A DNA stretch of 64,000 bases from Planctomycetota bacterium (GCA_019912315.1 JAIOJA010000020.1:32547-96546); one strand, 5' to 3'; positions 41,852 through 50,711 are shown, numbered from the stretch's first letter. The notes: generated by a model from the letters alone, not told the origin. Numbers and translations: made by a program.

Positions 41852-44473
41852 ATGGCGGACAAGCGCATTTATGCCTTTGGCGCGGGTAAGGCCGACGGCA
41901 ACGCGACGATGAAAGAACTGCTTGGCGGCAAGGGCGCCAACCTGGCCGAGATGGCTGGTCTGGGGCTGCCGGTCCCGCCGGGGTTCACGATTACCACCAC
42001 AACCTGCAAAGCATTTCACGACGCCGGACAGGTCATGCCGGACGGGCTGATGGACGAGGTCCGCGCAGCCGTGGGCGGCGTTGAGAAGCAACTCGGTCGA
42101 GAGTTCGGCAAGGGACTGCTGTTCAGCGTACGCAGCGGCGCGGCGTCCAGTATGCCGGGCATGATGGACACGGTACTGAACCTCGGGCTGAACGACGAGG
42201 TGGTGAAACTGCTGGACAACCCGCGCTTCGCCTGGGACAGCTACCGGCGCTTCATCGCCATGTATGCCGACGTCGTGGATGGCGTTGATCGCAAGCTGTT
42301 CGAGAACGAGCTCAGCGCGGCGAAGCAGCGCACGCGGGTACTCAAGGACTCGGACGTACCGGCCGAGGAGTTGCGCAACGTCGTGGGGCTGTACAAGAAA
42401 GTCTACAAAGAAGCGACCGGCGAAGATTTCCCGCAGGATCCATGGCAGCAGCTGGACCGTTCCGTGTTCGCCGTGTTCCGGAGCTGGAACAACAACCGCG
42501 CCGTCGAGTACCGCCGCATACATCGCATTCGGGGGTTGATCGGCACCGCGGTCAACGTGCAGGCCATGGTGTACGGCAACCTCAACGACAACAGCGCCAC
42601 GGGCGTCGGTTTTACGCGCGACCCGGCCACGGGGGAAAACGAATTCTTCTGTGACGTGTTGTTCAACGCGCAAGGTGAGGACGTGGTGGCGGGCATCCGC
42701 AACCCGGATGATTTCGAGCAGTTCGGGCAGCGTATGCCGGAAGTGGCCAGGCAATTGCTGGACGTGCGCGACACACTTGAAAAGCACTACCGCGACATGC
42801 AGGACATCGAGTTTACCGTTGAAGATGGCAAGCTGTACATCCTGCAAACCCGCAACGGCAAGCGCACAGCCAAGGCCGCCTTGCGCATTGCGCTGAGCCT
42901 GGTTTCGGAAGGGCTGCTGACCGAGCAGCAGGCCCTGCTGAAGATCGAGGCGAGCTCGCTGAACCAGTTGCTGCACCCGACATTCGACCCGGACGCCGAA
43001 GTGCATGTTATTGCCCGCGGCATCCCGGCCAGCCCCGGTGCGGCCAAGGGCAAGGCTGTGTTCAGCCCGGAGGCCGCGGAGACCCTGTCACGCGACGGAC
43101 AGAACGTGATTCTGATCCGGGAGGAAACCAGCCCCGAAGACATCAAGGGCATGGCGGCGGCGCAGGGTATTCTTACGGCACGGGGCGGGCGCACGAGTCA
43201 CGCGGCGGTGGTCGCGCGCCAGATGGGCAAGACCTGCGTCGCGGGCTGCAGCGTGCTTGACATTGACGAGCGTCGCCGACGCATGACCGTGGACGGGCAT
43301 GTGATCAAGGAAGGCGACGTGATCAGCCTGAACGGGACCAGCGGTGAAGTGATGCTGGGCGACGTTCCTACGGTGCCCGCCGAGTTGTCGGGCGACTTTG
43401 CGACTGTCATGGAGTGGGCGGACAGACACCGCAAGCTTGGTGTGCGCGCCAACGCGGACACGCCCGGCGACGCGCGCAAGGCCCGCGAATTCGGAGCGGA
43501 AGGCATCGGGCTGTGCCGAACGGAGCACATGTTCTTTGAGGAAGACCGCATCAACAAGATGCGTGAAGCAATCCTTGCCCGCACGGACGACGAGAAGCAG
43601 CGTTCGCTGGCGAAGCTGCTGCCCATGCAGCGCGCGGACTTTCTGGGACTGTTCAAAGTCATGAACGGGCTTCCGGTTACGATTCGCCTGCTGGACCCGC
43701 CGCTTCACGAGTTTCTGCCGCGCGACCCGGACGTGCAGCGCGCGATCGCAAAAGACACCGGCGTGCCGCTGCTGAACATCCAGGAAGCGGTCGACGCCAT
43801 GCACGAGGTCAACCCAATGCTGGGTCTGCGCGGCTGCCGCCTGGCCGTCGTCGCGCCGCAGATTTACGACATGCAGGTGCGCGCGATCATCGAAGCGATC
43901 TACGACGCGCAGCACATCGACATTCCAGTAGATGCCGAGATCATGATCCCGCTGGTCGGGACGCTGTATGAGCTCACGGCCATCCGCAAGCGCATCGTTG
44001 AGCAGGTCGATACCTTCAACCAGGATTCCAGCGGCAAGGTACAAGTGCGCATCGGGACCATGATCGAAGTGCCCCGCGCGGCCCTGACGGCCGATCGCAT
44101 TGCGGAGCAGGCTGACTTCTTCAGCTTCGGCACGAACGACCTGACGCAAATGACACTCGGCGTGTCACGCGACGACGCAGAGCAGAGCTTTTTGCGCCAG
44201 TACGTGGACCTCGGGATTTACCCGATCGACCCGTTCGCGACGATTGACGTGAAGGGCGTCGGCAAGCTTGTTCAGATGGGCGTGAATCTGGGGCGGGCAA
44301 CCAAGCCGGACCTGAAGTGCGGCATCTGCGGCGAACACGGCGGCGACCCGGAAAGCATCGACTTCTGCCACAAGATCGGGCTGGATTACGTCAGTTGCAG
44401 TCCTTACCGGGTGCCGATTGCCCGGCTGGCCGCAGCCCAGGCGGCGATCAGGGCGGGTCTCGCGAAGGTTTAG
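41852..44473 (+). CDS. ppdK: Pyruvate, phosphate dikinase
   Basis: 873 residues, the size of bacterial PPDK. N-terminal ATP-grasp domain: GGKGANLAEMAGLGLPVPPGF, then ARNGKRTAKAALRIA-like segments; the phosphohistidine site is GRTSHAAVVARQMGKTCVAG at about residue 450; the C-terminal PEP/pyruvate barrel ends with the catalytic cysteine in CGICGEHGGDP. The enzyme interconverts pyruvate, ATP and phosphate with PEP, AMP and pyrophosphate, and works in glycolysis or gluconeogenesis in bacteria that depend on pyrophosphate. With GapA, TpiA and YvcK nearby, the window carries several central-carbon functions. No regulator-type kinase (PDRP) is adjacent. Confidence 0.97.
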   Translation: MADKRIYAFGAGKADGNATMKELLGGKGANLAEMAGLGLPVPPGFTITTTTCKAFHDAGQVMPDGLMDEVRAAVGGVEKQLGREFGKGLLFSVRSGAASSMPGMMDTVLNLGLNDEVVKLLDNPRFAWDSYRRFIAMYADVVDGVDRKLFENELSAAKQRTRVLKDSDVPAEELRNVVGLYKKVYKEATGEDFPQDPWQQLDRSVFAVFRSWNNNRAVEYRRIHRIRGLIGTAVNVQAMVYGNLNDNSATGVGFTRDPATGENEFFCDVLFNAQGEDVVAGIRNPDDFEQFGQRMPEVARQLLDVRDTLEKHYRDMQDIEFTVEDGKLYILQTRNGKRTAKAALRIALSLVSEGLLTEQQALLKIEASSLNQLLHPTFDPDAEVHVIARGIPASPGAAKGKAVFSPEAAETLSRDGQNVILIREETSPEDIKGMAAAQGILTARGGRTSHAAVVARQMGKTCVAGCSVLDIDERRRRMTVDGHVIKEGDVISLNGTSGEVMLGDVPTVPAELSGDFATVMEWADRHRKLGVRANADTPGDARKAREFGAEGIGLCRTEHMFFEEDRINKMREAILARTDDEKQRSLAKLLPMQRADFLGLFKVMNGLPVTIRLLDPPLHEFLPRDPDVQRAIAKDTGVPLLNIQEAVDAMHEVNPMLGLRGCRLAVVAPQIYDMQVRAIIEAIYDAQHIDIPVDAEIMIPLVGTLYELTAIRKRIVEQVDTFNQDSSGKVQVRIGTMIEVPRAALTADRIAEQADFFSFGTNDLTQMTLGVSRDDAEQSFLRQYVDLGIYPIDPFATIDVKGVGKLVQMGVNLGRATKPDLKCGICGEHGGDPESIDFCHKIGLDYVSCSPYRVPIARLAAAQAAIRAGLAKV

Positions 44474-44475
44474 CT

Positions 44476-44880
44476 CTATTCGGTAAAGGTTGCAGTGGTT
44501 GGATCGAAAAGCGTGCCGAAGTGATCGACCGGCTGCTTCAGGGTTTCAATCAGGTCCACGGCCCCGCTGCGCATTTCGTCACGGTGCTTTTGGGCCATCT
44601 CCTCGCCTGCTACGTCGGTGTAAATCAGGTGGGCCGTGACGTAAGCCTTGAAGTCGGACAACTCGATATACAGCCCGTCATAGGTGGTCTCGAAGACGTA
44701 GCTGAAAGTGCTCTGCTTGCCCTCGGGAATCTTGTTGTTTGGATAGCCGAAGTGGTGTAGTGCGGCATACAAGGTCGCCCACGGCGTAAGGTCATATTCC
44801 TCAAGGAGATCGAGCCGCCCGCGGCGATGCTCGTCGATGAACTTAAGTGTGCGTTTTTCGGCTAGCTCCATAACTGACAT
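44476..44880 (-). CDS. Hypothetical protein at the end of the coaC cluster
   Basis: 134 residues from the ATG at 44880 (MSVMELAEKRTLKFIDEHRRG), which overlaps the end of coaC by 1-2 bp in the same operon direction. It is helical at the N terminus, then LYAALHHFGYPNNKIPEGK and TTYDGLYIELSDFKAYVTAHLIYTD, and is probably a small cytoplasmic protein. The family is not recognised. Position directly after coaC and 2 bp from the convergent ppdK stop suggests co-transcription with the housekeeping operon. A longer in-frame start to 44937 would overlap coaC more and is unlikely. Confidence 0.72.
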   Translation of the reverse strand: MSVMELAEKRTLKFIDEHRRGRLDLLEEYDLTPWATLYAALHHFGYPNNKIPEGKQSTFSYVFETTYDGLYIELSDFKAYVTAHLIYTDVAGEEMAQKHRDEMRSGAVDLIETLKQPVDHFGTLFDPTTATFTE

Positions 44881-44881
44881 T

Positions 44882-45451
44882 CTACCCCACAAGTGCGCTT
44901 CCGTCCAATCCGAGCAGCGTAAGCACTGTATCCGCAATCACTTGTGGTTCCGCAAGGCGCCCGTCACCTTTCCAGCCGCAGGCCAGATCGCCCGCCTCGG
45001 GCTCGATAAAGTGGTAGCCGCGGGCTTTCAGTATTTTCACGTTCTCAATGGTCGCCGGGTTCTTCCACATACGGGTGTTCATGGCCGGCGCGAAGACGAT
45101 CGGCTTCTCGTCGGGCAGGCTGGACATGATCAGGGTGCTGACGGGCTCGTCGGCGATGCCGTGGGCGGCCTTGGCCAGGATGTTGGCGGTTGCGGGCGCG
45201 ATCAGCAGCAGGTCCAGCTCGTCGGCCAGATCGATGTGTTTGGGCTTGCTATGTGAGGGTTCCCAAAGGGTTGTGATCACCGGGTTGCCTGTGAGCGCCA
45301 GGAAGGTCTGCGGGCCTACAAATTGCGTCGCGGACGGGGTCATGGCGACCGTCACGTCCGCGTGGTCACGCAAGTACTTGTGCAGCACCGCAATCTTGAA
45401 TGCCGCGATGCTGCCGCATACACCAATCACGATATGCGCCCTGTCGGGCAT
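44882..45451 (-). CDS. coaC: Phosphopantothenoylcysteine decarboxylase (CoaC domain)
   Basis: 189 residues: only the flavoprotein half of the usual CoaBC fusion. The N terminus IVIGVCGSIAAFK binds FMN; SKPKHIDLADELDLLLIAPATANILAK includes the active-site histidine; FAPAMNTRMWKNPATIENV and GDLACGWKGDGRLAEPQ are the PXMNXXMW motif and the substrate flap. It decarboxylates phosphopantothenoylcysteine in CoA synthesis. The synthetase half (CoaB) must be encoded elsewhere, since the chain ends normally after GLDGSALVG. In the order yicC-gmk-rpoZ-coaBC it occupies the conserved position. Confidence 0.93.
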   Translation of the reverse strand: MPDRAHIVIGVCGSIAAFKIAVLHKYLRDHADVTVAMTPSATQFVGPQTFLALTGNPVITTLWEPSHSKPKHIDLADELDLLLIAPATANILAKAAHGIADEPVSTLIMSSLPDEKPIVFAPAMNTRMWKNPATIENVKILKARGYHFIEPEAGDLACGWKGDGRLAEPQVIADTVLTLLGLDGSALVG

Positions 45452-45460
45452 CAGGCTGCC

Positions 45461-45724
45461 TTACTTGGCTTTGCCGGTCTTGTTGGCCTTGGCGGTTTTG
45501 ATGACGGTTTCGTCGTCTTCGCCAAGGGTAATCAGCCCGCGCTTGAGTTCTTCCACGGCAATGTAGATGAAATCCTTCTCGTGGTCGTGTCCGACGCGCA
45601 CGAGGCGGGGCATACCACCCACTAGTTCATTGACGCGGCGCTGCAGCAGCACCGTCAGACGGAACTTGCCGCCCGCGAGCTCGTATAGACCTTCGAGTTC
45701 AGGGTAATCGAGAGCAAAAGCCAT
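45461..45724 (-). CDS. rpoZ: RNA polymerase omega subunit
   Basis: 87 residues. Typical omega features are the N-terminal ELAGGKFRLTVLLQRRVNELVGG, in which RF/LTV...A/QRRxxEL matches the helix that clasps the beta' C terminus, and a later EELKRGLI. Omega aids assembly and stability of RNA polymerase. It lies between gmk and coaC, the conserved bacterial arrangement, and shares a transcript with coaC (9-bp gap). The tail TAKANKTGKAK is Lys-rich. A heptamer repeat element separates it from gmk. Identification rests on both sequence and position. Confidence 0.88.
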   Translation of the reverse strand: MAFALDYPELEGLYELAGGKFRLTVLLQRRVNELVGGMPRLVRVGHDHEKDFIYIAVEELKRGLITLGEDDETVIKTAKANKTGKAK

Positions 45725-45739
45725 TTCGTTCTCCGTGTG

Positions 45740-45802
45740 TCATGCGTCGTGGATCGTGATTCGCGGTACGGGCCACGAACCCCGATTCACAATCCACGAG
45801 TT
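45740..45802. repeat. Foldback heptamer element between gmk and rpoZ
   Basis: Nine degenerate 7-bp units from 45740: left TCGTGGA, TCGTGAT, TCGCGGT; right ACGAACC, CCGATTC, ACAATCC, ACGAGTT. The right part is roughly complementary to the left. The element runs into the last codons of gmk. Confidence 0.65.
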
Positions 45803-46424
45803 ACAATTTCAGTCCGGGATACAACGTATCCCCGGCTAGTTCCTTTTCCTTCAACTTGCGCCTGGCATCCAGTACCAGCGCGTGTACTTCTTCAACGCAG
45901 GTGTCGAGATCTTTGTTAACGACGATGTCGTTATAGATCTCCGAGGCCTTCTCCATCTCCATGTCCGCGCGTTCGAGGCGCAGAGTCTGCTGCTTCATGT
46001 CCTCGGTGCCGCGGGACTTCAGGCGTTCCACCAGCTCTTCTTTGCTTGGCGGGGCCAGGAAGATCAACTCCGCGTTGTAGCCTTTGCCCCGCACCTGGCG
46101 TCCTCCGTCCACGTCAATCACCAGCAGGTACGCCTTGCGCGCCTTCAACGCTTCGCGCAGCGGTTGTTTCGGCGTGCCGTACCAGTTGCTTACGATCTGC
46201 GCGTGTTCGATCAACTCGTTCGCATCGCGCAGTCGCTCGAACTCTTCAACGCTGATGAAGCGATAGTCGACTCCGTCTGCCTCACCCTTCCGCGGCGGTC
46301 TTGTCGTCACGCTGATCGAGCGTCTGTACCCGCCTTTCTCGATGAGCCTGTTGGCAACAGTCGTCTTGCCGACGCCCATGGGGCCAGATAGGACCACCAG
46401 TATCCCCGGAAGCACTTCGGTCAT
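45801..46424 (-). CDS. gmk: Guanylate kinase
   Basis: 207 residues from the ATG at 46424 (MTEVLPGILVVLSGPMGVGK). The upstream frame to 46532 reads through a tandem heptamer array (IENRKSKIE repeated) and is not part of the protein. P-loop SGPMGVGKTT, then the GMP-binding RSISVTTRPPRKGE and VDYRFISVEEFERL, and later IFLAPPSKEELVERLKSRGTE. Gmk converts GMP to GDP, needed for GTP and dGTP pools. Position between yicC and rpoZ is conserved across bacteria. Heptamer repeat elements lie on both sides. Normal length for the family. Confidence 0.96.
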   Translation of the reverse strand: MTEVLPGILVVLSGPMGVGKTTVANRLIEKGGYRRSISVTTRPPRKGEADGVDYRFISVEEFERLRDANELIEHAQIVSNWYGTPKQPLREALKARKAYLLVIDVDGGRQVRGKGYNAELIFLAPPSKEELVERLKSRGTEDMKQQTLRLERADMEMEKASEIYNDIVVNKDLDTCVEEVHALVLDARRKLKEKELAGDTLYPGLKL

Positions 46425-46444
46425 TCCGAAAGCCTCCGCCAGTT

Positions 46445-46553
46445 CGATTTTCGATTTTCGATTTTCGATTTTCGATTGAACGGCAACGGCGCCCTGTTCT
46501 GGGGCGCTCCGCCTGCTGAATCCAAAATCCAAAGTCCCAAATCCAAAATCGCA
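46445..46553. repeat. Foldback heptamer element upstream of gmk
   Basis: Left array 46445-46479: four perfect CGATTTT units and a variant. Right array 46519-46553: AATCCAA, AATCCAA, AGTCCCA, AATCCAA, AATCGCA. A GCGCCC/GGGCGC hairpin lies in the core between them. The right array ends at the last codons of yicC. Confidence 0.8.
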
Positions 46554-47435
46554 TCACTCCAGGTTCTGCACTTGCTCTTTGATCTTTTCGATCTCCGACT
46601 TCATGTTTACGGCGATCGTTGCCAACTCGGCGTCATTGGCTTTGCTGGCGATGGTGTTCGTTTCGCGCAGCATTTCCTGCGCGATGAAATCCAGTCTGCG
46701 CCCGACTTCGCCCTTGCCGCTCATCACCTTGCTGAACTGTTCGCAGTGGTGGGCCAGGCGTGTCGTCTCTTCGGTGATGTCGCACCTGTCCGCAAAGAAA
46801 GCGACTTCCTTGATGATGTCCGCGGGCTCCAGCTTCACACCGCTGTCCTTCAGCAGATTCTCCATGCGGGCCTTCAGCTTGTCGCGGTATTCCTCGACCA
46901 CCTTCGGCGCGTGGACATCCACCTGCTTGCTGTAGCCGGCCACCAGCTCTACGCGGGCGCCCATGTCTTTCTGCAACGCTTCGCCTTCGTTCGCGCGCAT
47001 CTCCAGCATGCCGCCGAGTGCCAGCTCCAGCGCGTCCCTCAGGGCCTGCTTCAGGGCGTCATCCAACTCAAGCTTTTCGGACTCTTCCAGCACCACACCC
47101 GGCATGGCCAGCACATCGGGCAGAGTTGGTGGGGCCTGCTTCAACTCATCGGCCAGTTTGTTCAGCTTTGGCATCCAGTCGCGAATCAGTTGCTCGTTCA
47201 GTGCGTAGCTGGTGCCGCGCTGCTTGCGCTCAAACTGAACGTTACAGTAGACGCTGCCCCGGTTCAGCTTACTGCGAATGCGCGCCTCAAGCTCGGTTTC
47301 GAGCTCGTTGAACAGGTCCGGCAGGCGCATCGATATCTTGAGGAAGCGGTTGTTGACGGATTTCAACTCAACGGTCACGGCGCCCAGCGCGTGCGTCGCA
47401 TTCCCGCGCCCGAAGCCGGTCATTCCGTATGGCAC
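46554..47435 (-). CDS. yicC: YicC family endoribonuclease
   Basis: 293 residues. The N terminus MTGFGRGNATHALGAVTVELKSVNNRFLKISMRLPDLF is near the family consensus (MTGFGR...E.kSvN.Rfle...rlP). The C-terminal domain has RRLDFIAQEMLRETNTIASKAND and ends in EIEKIKEQVQNLE, the other family marks. E. coli YicC is an endoribonuclease that degrades the small RNA RyhB; homologues also help survival in stationary phase. The gene precedes gmk in the housekeeping block as in most bacteria and begins 1 bp after the secG stop. Function in this organism is inferred from family. Confidence 0.95.
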   Translation of the reverse strand: MPYGMTGFGRGNATHALGAVTVELKSVNNRFLKISMRLPDLFNELETELEARIRSKLNRGSVYCNVQFERKQRGTSYALNEQLIRDWMPKLNKLADELKQAPPTLPDVLAMPGVVLEESEKLELDDALKQALRDALELALGGMLEMRANEGEALQKDMGARVELVAGYSKQVDVHAPKVVEEYRDKLKARMENLLKDSGVKLEPADIIKEVAFFADRCDITEETTRLAHHCEQFSKVMSGKGEVGRRLDFIAQEMLRETNTIASKANDAELATIAVNMKSEIEKIKEQVQNLE

Positions 47436-47759
47436 TTACTCGCCCCCGTCCTGGGTGGTTTCCGTCGGCGTCTGGTTCAGGTCGTCCGTATTGGTGCGCG
47501 TACCGCCCGTGCTGAGCAGATTGAACACCAGCGCCAGCACAATGAACGTCGCGCCCATGAACGTAATGACCTTGTCCACGACCGCCTGCCCCTTGGTGCC
47601 GAACGCGCCGCCACCCTCACCGCCGCCGAACGCAGCGCCGATACCGCCAGCCTCGGACTGCCGGAACAGCACGAACACAAGCAACGCCACCGCGTTGATT
47701 ACGAAGATTACACCCAGGGCGATCATCAACCCGTTATTGTCAGAGGCTTGTGCCAGCAT
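47436..47759 (-). CDS. secG: Preprotein translocase subunit SecG
   Basis: 107 residues with two membrane helices: LMIALGVIFVINAVALLVFVLF and a second VITFMGATFIVLALVFNLL. Between them is a Gly-rich loop GGIGAAFGGGEGGGAFGTKG typical of SecG (GGxxGxxFGxxGxxxFL pattern), and the chain ends with a polar tail. SecG helps SecYEG drive protein export. The gene directly follows tpiA (3-bp gap) and runs into yicC, the same order found in many bacteria. The pattern is clear despite the low sequence conservation of the family. Confidence 0.9.
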   Translation of the reverse strand: MLAQASDNNGLMIALGVIFVINAVALLVFVLFRQSEAGGIGAAFGGGEGGGAFGTKGQAVVDKVITFMGATFIVLALVFNLLSTGGTRTNTDDLNQTPTETTQDGGE

Positions 47760-47762
47760 GAA

Positions 47763-48476
47763 TCAACTCTCCAATGCAGCTTCGTCTATCGCCCGCAGGC
47801 TTTCCAATTTCAGGCTCGCGCCGCCGACCAGCACGCCGTCCACGTGTGCCTGCGCCAGCAACTCGCGCGCGTTTCCCGGCTTTACGCTGCCGCCGTACAG
47901 GATCGGCACATCCAGCCCCAGTGTTTTCAACTCGCCCCTGATAAAGGCGTGCATTTCTTCGGCTTGCGCGGGCGTTGCTGTCTCGCCTGTGCCGATCGCC
48001 CAGACCGGCTCGTAGGCCACTGCGGCGACTTTCCGCGCGCCTTGCAGCGTCGAGAGGTGCTCCTTGACCACCTCCCGTGCCTTGCCTGCCTTGCGCTGGT
48101 TCAGAGTCTCGCCGACGCAGTAGACCGTTTCAAGCCCGCCTTCCGCGGCGCGTTTCAACTTCCGCGCCAGCAGGTCACCGAGCTCGCCATGCTGCTTGCG
48201 CCGCTCACTGTGCCCTACCAGCACCAGCTCGCAACCAGCATCGACCAGCATCTCCGCGCTTACGTCGCCCGTGAAGGCGCCGTCGGGCTCGGGGCTGACG
48301 TCCTGCGCACCAAGGCGCAAACCGCCACCGATCAGCGTATCCGCAACCGGTCCCAGCAGCGGGAAAGCAGGGAACAGCCAGCACTTGCGCCCTTCAGCCT
48401 TGAGCGCGGAAACAAGCTCGCAGGCCGACTGCCGCCGCAGATTCATCTTCCAGTTCGCGGCAACGATCTTGGGCAA
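47763..48476 (-). CDS. tpiA: Triosephosphate isomerase
   Basis: 237 residues. Active-site residues are present: NWKMN with the catalytic lysine near the N terminus (NWKMNLR), the electrophilic histidine in VGHSERR, and the catalytic glutamate in AYEPVWAIGTG. Loop 6, VWAIGTGETATPAQ, matches the family. It interconverts dihydroxyacetone phosphate and glyceraldehyde 3-phosphate, feeding GapA, whose gene lies 10 kb away. It is the first gene of the leftward block tpiA-secG-yicC-gmk-rpoZ-coaC. Slightly short (most are 250) because the N terminus has no extension. Confidence 0.97.
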   Translation of the reverse strand: MPKIVAANWKMNLRRQSACELVSALKAEGRKCWLFPAFPLLGPVADTLIGGGLRLGAQDVSPEPDGAFTGDVSAEMLVDAGCELVLVGHSERRKQHGELGDLLARKLKRAAEGGLETVYCVGETLNQRKAGKAREVVKEHLSTLQGARKVAAVAYEPVWAIGTGETATPAQAEEMHAFIRGELKTLGLDVPILYGGSVKPGNARELLAQAHVDGVLVGGASLKLESLRAIDEAALES

Positions 48477-48598
48477 GCCAGTCCCCCTTCACCCAGCCAA
48501 AACGGGCGAGATACGGTAGCACCGCGTCAAGCACTGTAAAGAACAGGCGTGGTGGTGTTTGTGACCAATTTCCAGGTCGAGGTTCAGGCGCATTCGCC

Positions 48599-49675
48599 TT
48601 AGCCGTGGCACTTCTTGAGCTTCTTGCCGCTGCCGCACCAGCAGGGATCGTTGGGCCCCAGGTTGTGTCTCTTCTGCTGCTGCGATGGCGGCACGACCTG
48701 CAGGCGCTCCAGGTGTTGCTCGTATTGACGTTTGCGGTCAGGCCAGTTCTTGGCTTCTCGAATTCCCTGTTTCAGGGCGGCGATGGCGTCTTGCTTGCGC
48801 CCCAGTCCTTCGAAACAGCTGGCCATGAAACTTTGATCGAGGGGCATGGTCTTGCTGAGCTCTAGAATCATCGAGTGGTCCTGCATGGCCCCTTCGAAGT
48901 TGCCAAGCTTGAACTTGATCTGCGAGCGCAGGTTCCAGGCCTCAAGGTGCTGGGCGTCAACATCGAGAATCTTGTCGGCCCACTTCTGCGCCTGGGCGAA
49001 GCTGTTCTTCTCGAACTCGCCGACGGCCATGCGGAACAGCAGGTCCGTGTCGGTCGGCTTCTTCTGGATGGCATCCAACAACATTTTTTCGGATTCGTCC
49101 GCGCGTCCCATCTCGCTGAGCAGGTCCGAAGTATCGATCACTGTCTGCGAGTCATCCGGGCGCTCGGACAGCTGCTCTTTCTGGAACTCAAACGCTTCGT
49201 CAAAGCGTTTCAGGCGCGCCAGGCAGATGCAGTACAGGCGGGCGATGTCCTTGCGGTAATGCGCGGCCTGCCCGGTTGCCCAGGCGCGCCTGGCGTAGTT
49301 GAACGCGTCCTCGAACGCGCCGGTGTACAGCATGAGCTGGCCCAGTGTGAAGTTGGCGAGTGTGTCGTCGGGGTCGTACCCGATTGCGTGTTTCAGGGTG
49401 ACCATTGCCAGCTTGAACTCGCCGAGTCGGTACGAGAGCTGCCCGAGCCAGGCCATCAGGGCCGGGTCGTTGGGGTTGGACTGGAACGCGGGCTCCATCA
49501 CCTGCGCCATTTCCGGCGCGGGCACACCGAGCTGATCCAACACGTTCAGCAGGCGCAGCGCGGCCTCTGCGTTCATTTTGTCCTTGAGGTATTCGGCCTC
49601 AAGGCGCTCACGCATTACCTGCAACGCCAGGCGATCGTCGATCGCCGATTCCGCTTCCAGCCAATCAATGCTCAT
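48599..49675 (-). CDS. TPR protein with a C-terminal SEC-C zinc motif
   Basis: 358 residues from the ATG at 49675 (MSIDWLEAESAIDDR); a start 21 bp upstream is possible. The chain is a series of tetratricopeptide repeats: NPNDPALMAWLGQLSYRLGEFKLA, DDTLANFTLGQLMLYTGAFEDAFNYA and PTDTDLLFRMAVGEF. The last 20 residues form a SEC-C motif, PCWCGSGKKLKKCHG, with the zinc cysteines and histidine, as in SecA. Such proteins act as protein-binding adaptors. The start overlaps the 3' end of the CobW GTPase gene by 11 bp, so the two are translated together and may share a metal-related role. Confidence 0.85.
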   Translation of the reverse strand: MSIDWLEAESAIDDRLALQVMRERLEAEYLKDKMNAEAALRLLNVLDQLGVPAPEMAQVMEPAFQSNPNDPALMAWLGQLSYRLGEFKLAMVTLKHAIGYDPDDTLANFTLGQLMLYTGAFEDAFNYARRAWATGQAAHYRKDIARLYCICLARLKRFDEAFEFQKEQLSERPDDSQTVIDTSDLLSEMGRADESEKMLLDAIQKKPTDTDLLFRMAVGEFEKNSFAQAQKWADKILDVDAQHLEAWNLRSQIKFKLGNFEGAMQDHSMILELSKTMPLDQSFMASCFEGLGRKQDAIAALKQGIREAKNWPDRKRQYEQHLERLQVVPPSQQQKRHNLGPNDPCWCGSGKKLKKCHG

Positions 49676-50711
49676 GGTGGTGATCGTGTCCATCATCGTG
49701 TGAATGGGCGTGGCTGTGTTCGTGGTGCCCTGCGTGCTCAGAGGCGTCGAATTCCAGCCCAGTCGCTTCCAGCTTGTGAATGATCTCGTGACGGTCCAGG
49801 TCCTCGCCGATGAAAACCAGCACGTCCGGCTTGGGCTTCAGCACTTGCGGGCGCGGGATCAGCTCCCAGTGCCCGGCGGTCCATTGCAGGATGGCCTGGG
49901 GCTCGACGCCCTCGACTTGCAGGAAGCCCTTAAGACGCAGCAGACCGGGCATGCCTGCATTCAGGAAGTCGTTGAACTTGGCTTTGTCCGCCTTGCCCTT
50001 CGGCTTGATGGTGAAGCTGAGGTAGTGGTCGTGGCTGTGATCATGCACGTGCCCGTCGTGGGTGTGCTCGCAGTGGTCGTGTGCGTGGTCGCAGTCCGAG
50101 TGGTCCTTCTCGACTTCCGTGCCCGTTGCGCCGATCACCTGCTCCGGGTCGACTTCCGCGCGCACTGTGCGGTGGAGTTTCGCCCGCGTGTTCAGTTCGC
50201 GGACTTCTTTTTCGACTTTGTCTGCTGTCGTCGCGTCCACGACGTCGGTCTTGTTGATCAGCAGGATGTCCGCGAACTTCGCCTGGCGCTTCATCAGCGC
50301 CTCGGCCTGTGCGACTTTGCCCCAGCGGTTTGCGTCTACTACGCTGACGATCGTGCGCAGGCTGATGCGATCAAGCAGGTTCGGCAGGGTGCAGATGTCG
50401 AGAATTTCAACCGGGTCAGCCAGACCGGTTGCTTCCATCAAAATGCTGGAGGGCTTGTCGTTGGTTACGATATCGTAGAGAGTCTTGGTAAGTTCGGTCT
50501 TTGACGTGCAGCAGATGCAACCGTCAATCAGCTCGCGCATCTGGGCCTGTGAGCCTTCCAGCAATTCGTTGTCGATGTTGGATTCACCAAACTCATTCAT
50601 CAGTACCAGCGGTCTTTCACCACGGGCGTTCAGGTGCTCCAGCAGGCGTTTCATCAGGGTCGTCTTGCCCGAACCCAGGAAGCCGGCCACCAAATACACA
50701 GGTACGCTCAT
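49665..50711 (-). CDS. CobW/G3E family metal-chaperone GTPase, histidine-rich
   Basis: 348 residues from the ATG at 50711, chosen because a GAAGGGA site lies at the right distance. P-loop VAGFLGSGKTTLMKRLL, the metal site CICC in DGCICCTSKTELT, switch region LLEATGLADPVEI-like (ILMEATGLADPVE) and NKTD. The C-terminal CobW domain contains two His clusters: DCDHAHDHCEHTH, then DGHVHDHSHDHY, and a terminal HAGHHEHSHAHSHDDGHD run ending in HHHEH. G3E GTPases deliver zinc or cobalt; the His runs point to zinc storage or sensing. Its substrate protein is unknown. Coupled to the SEC-C protein gene. Confidence 0.92.
   Translation of the reverse strand: MSVPVYLVAGFLGSGKTTLMKRLLEHLNARGERPLVLMNEFGESNIDNELLEGSQAQMRELIDGCICCTSKTELTKTLYDIVTNDKPSSILMEATGLADPVEILDICTLPNLLDRISLRTIVSVVDANRWGKVAQAEALMKRQAKFADILLINKTDVVDATTADKVEKEVRELNTRAKLHRTVRAEVDPEQVIGATGTEVEKDHSDCDHAHDHCEHTHDGHVHDHSHDHYLSFTIKPKGKADKAKFNDFLNAGMPGLLRLKGFLQVEGVEPQAILQWTAGHWELIPRPQVLKPKPDVLVFIGEDLDRHEIIHKLEATGLEFDASEHAGHHEHSHAHSHDDGHDHHHEH

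Noticed and set aside
45801..46532. An N-terminal extension of gmk reading through the heptamer array
   Set aside because: The repeated IENRKSKIE peptide comes from the tandem repeat, and the normal guanylate kinase start is at 46424.
46476..48539. A 687-codon rightward open frame and other long antisense frames (for example 1531-2907, 3234-4427, 17798-19204)
   Set aside because: High GC gives long stop-free frames opposite real genes. Each lies on top of strongly identified genes (yicC, secG, tpiA, tldD, smc) and its translation shows no domain pattern or signal.
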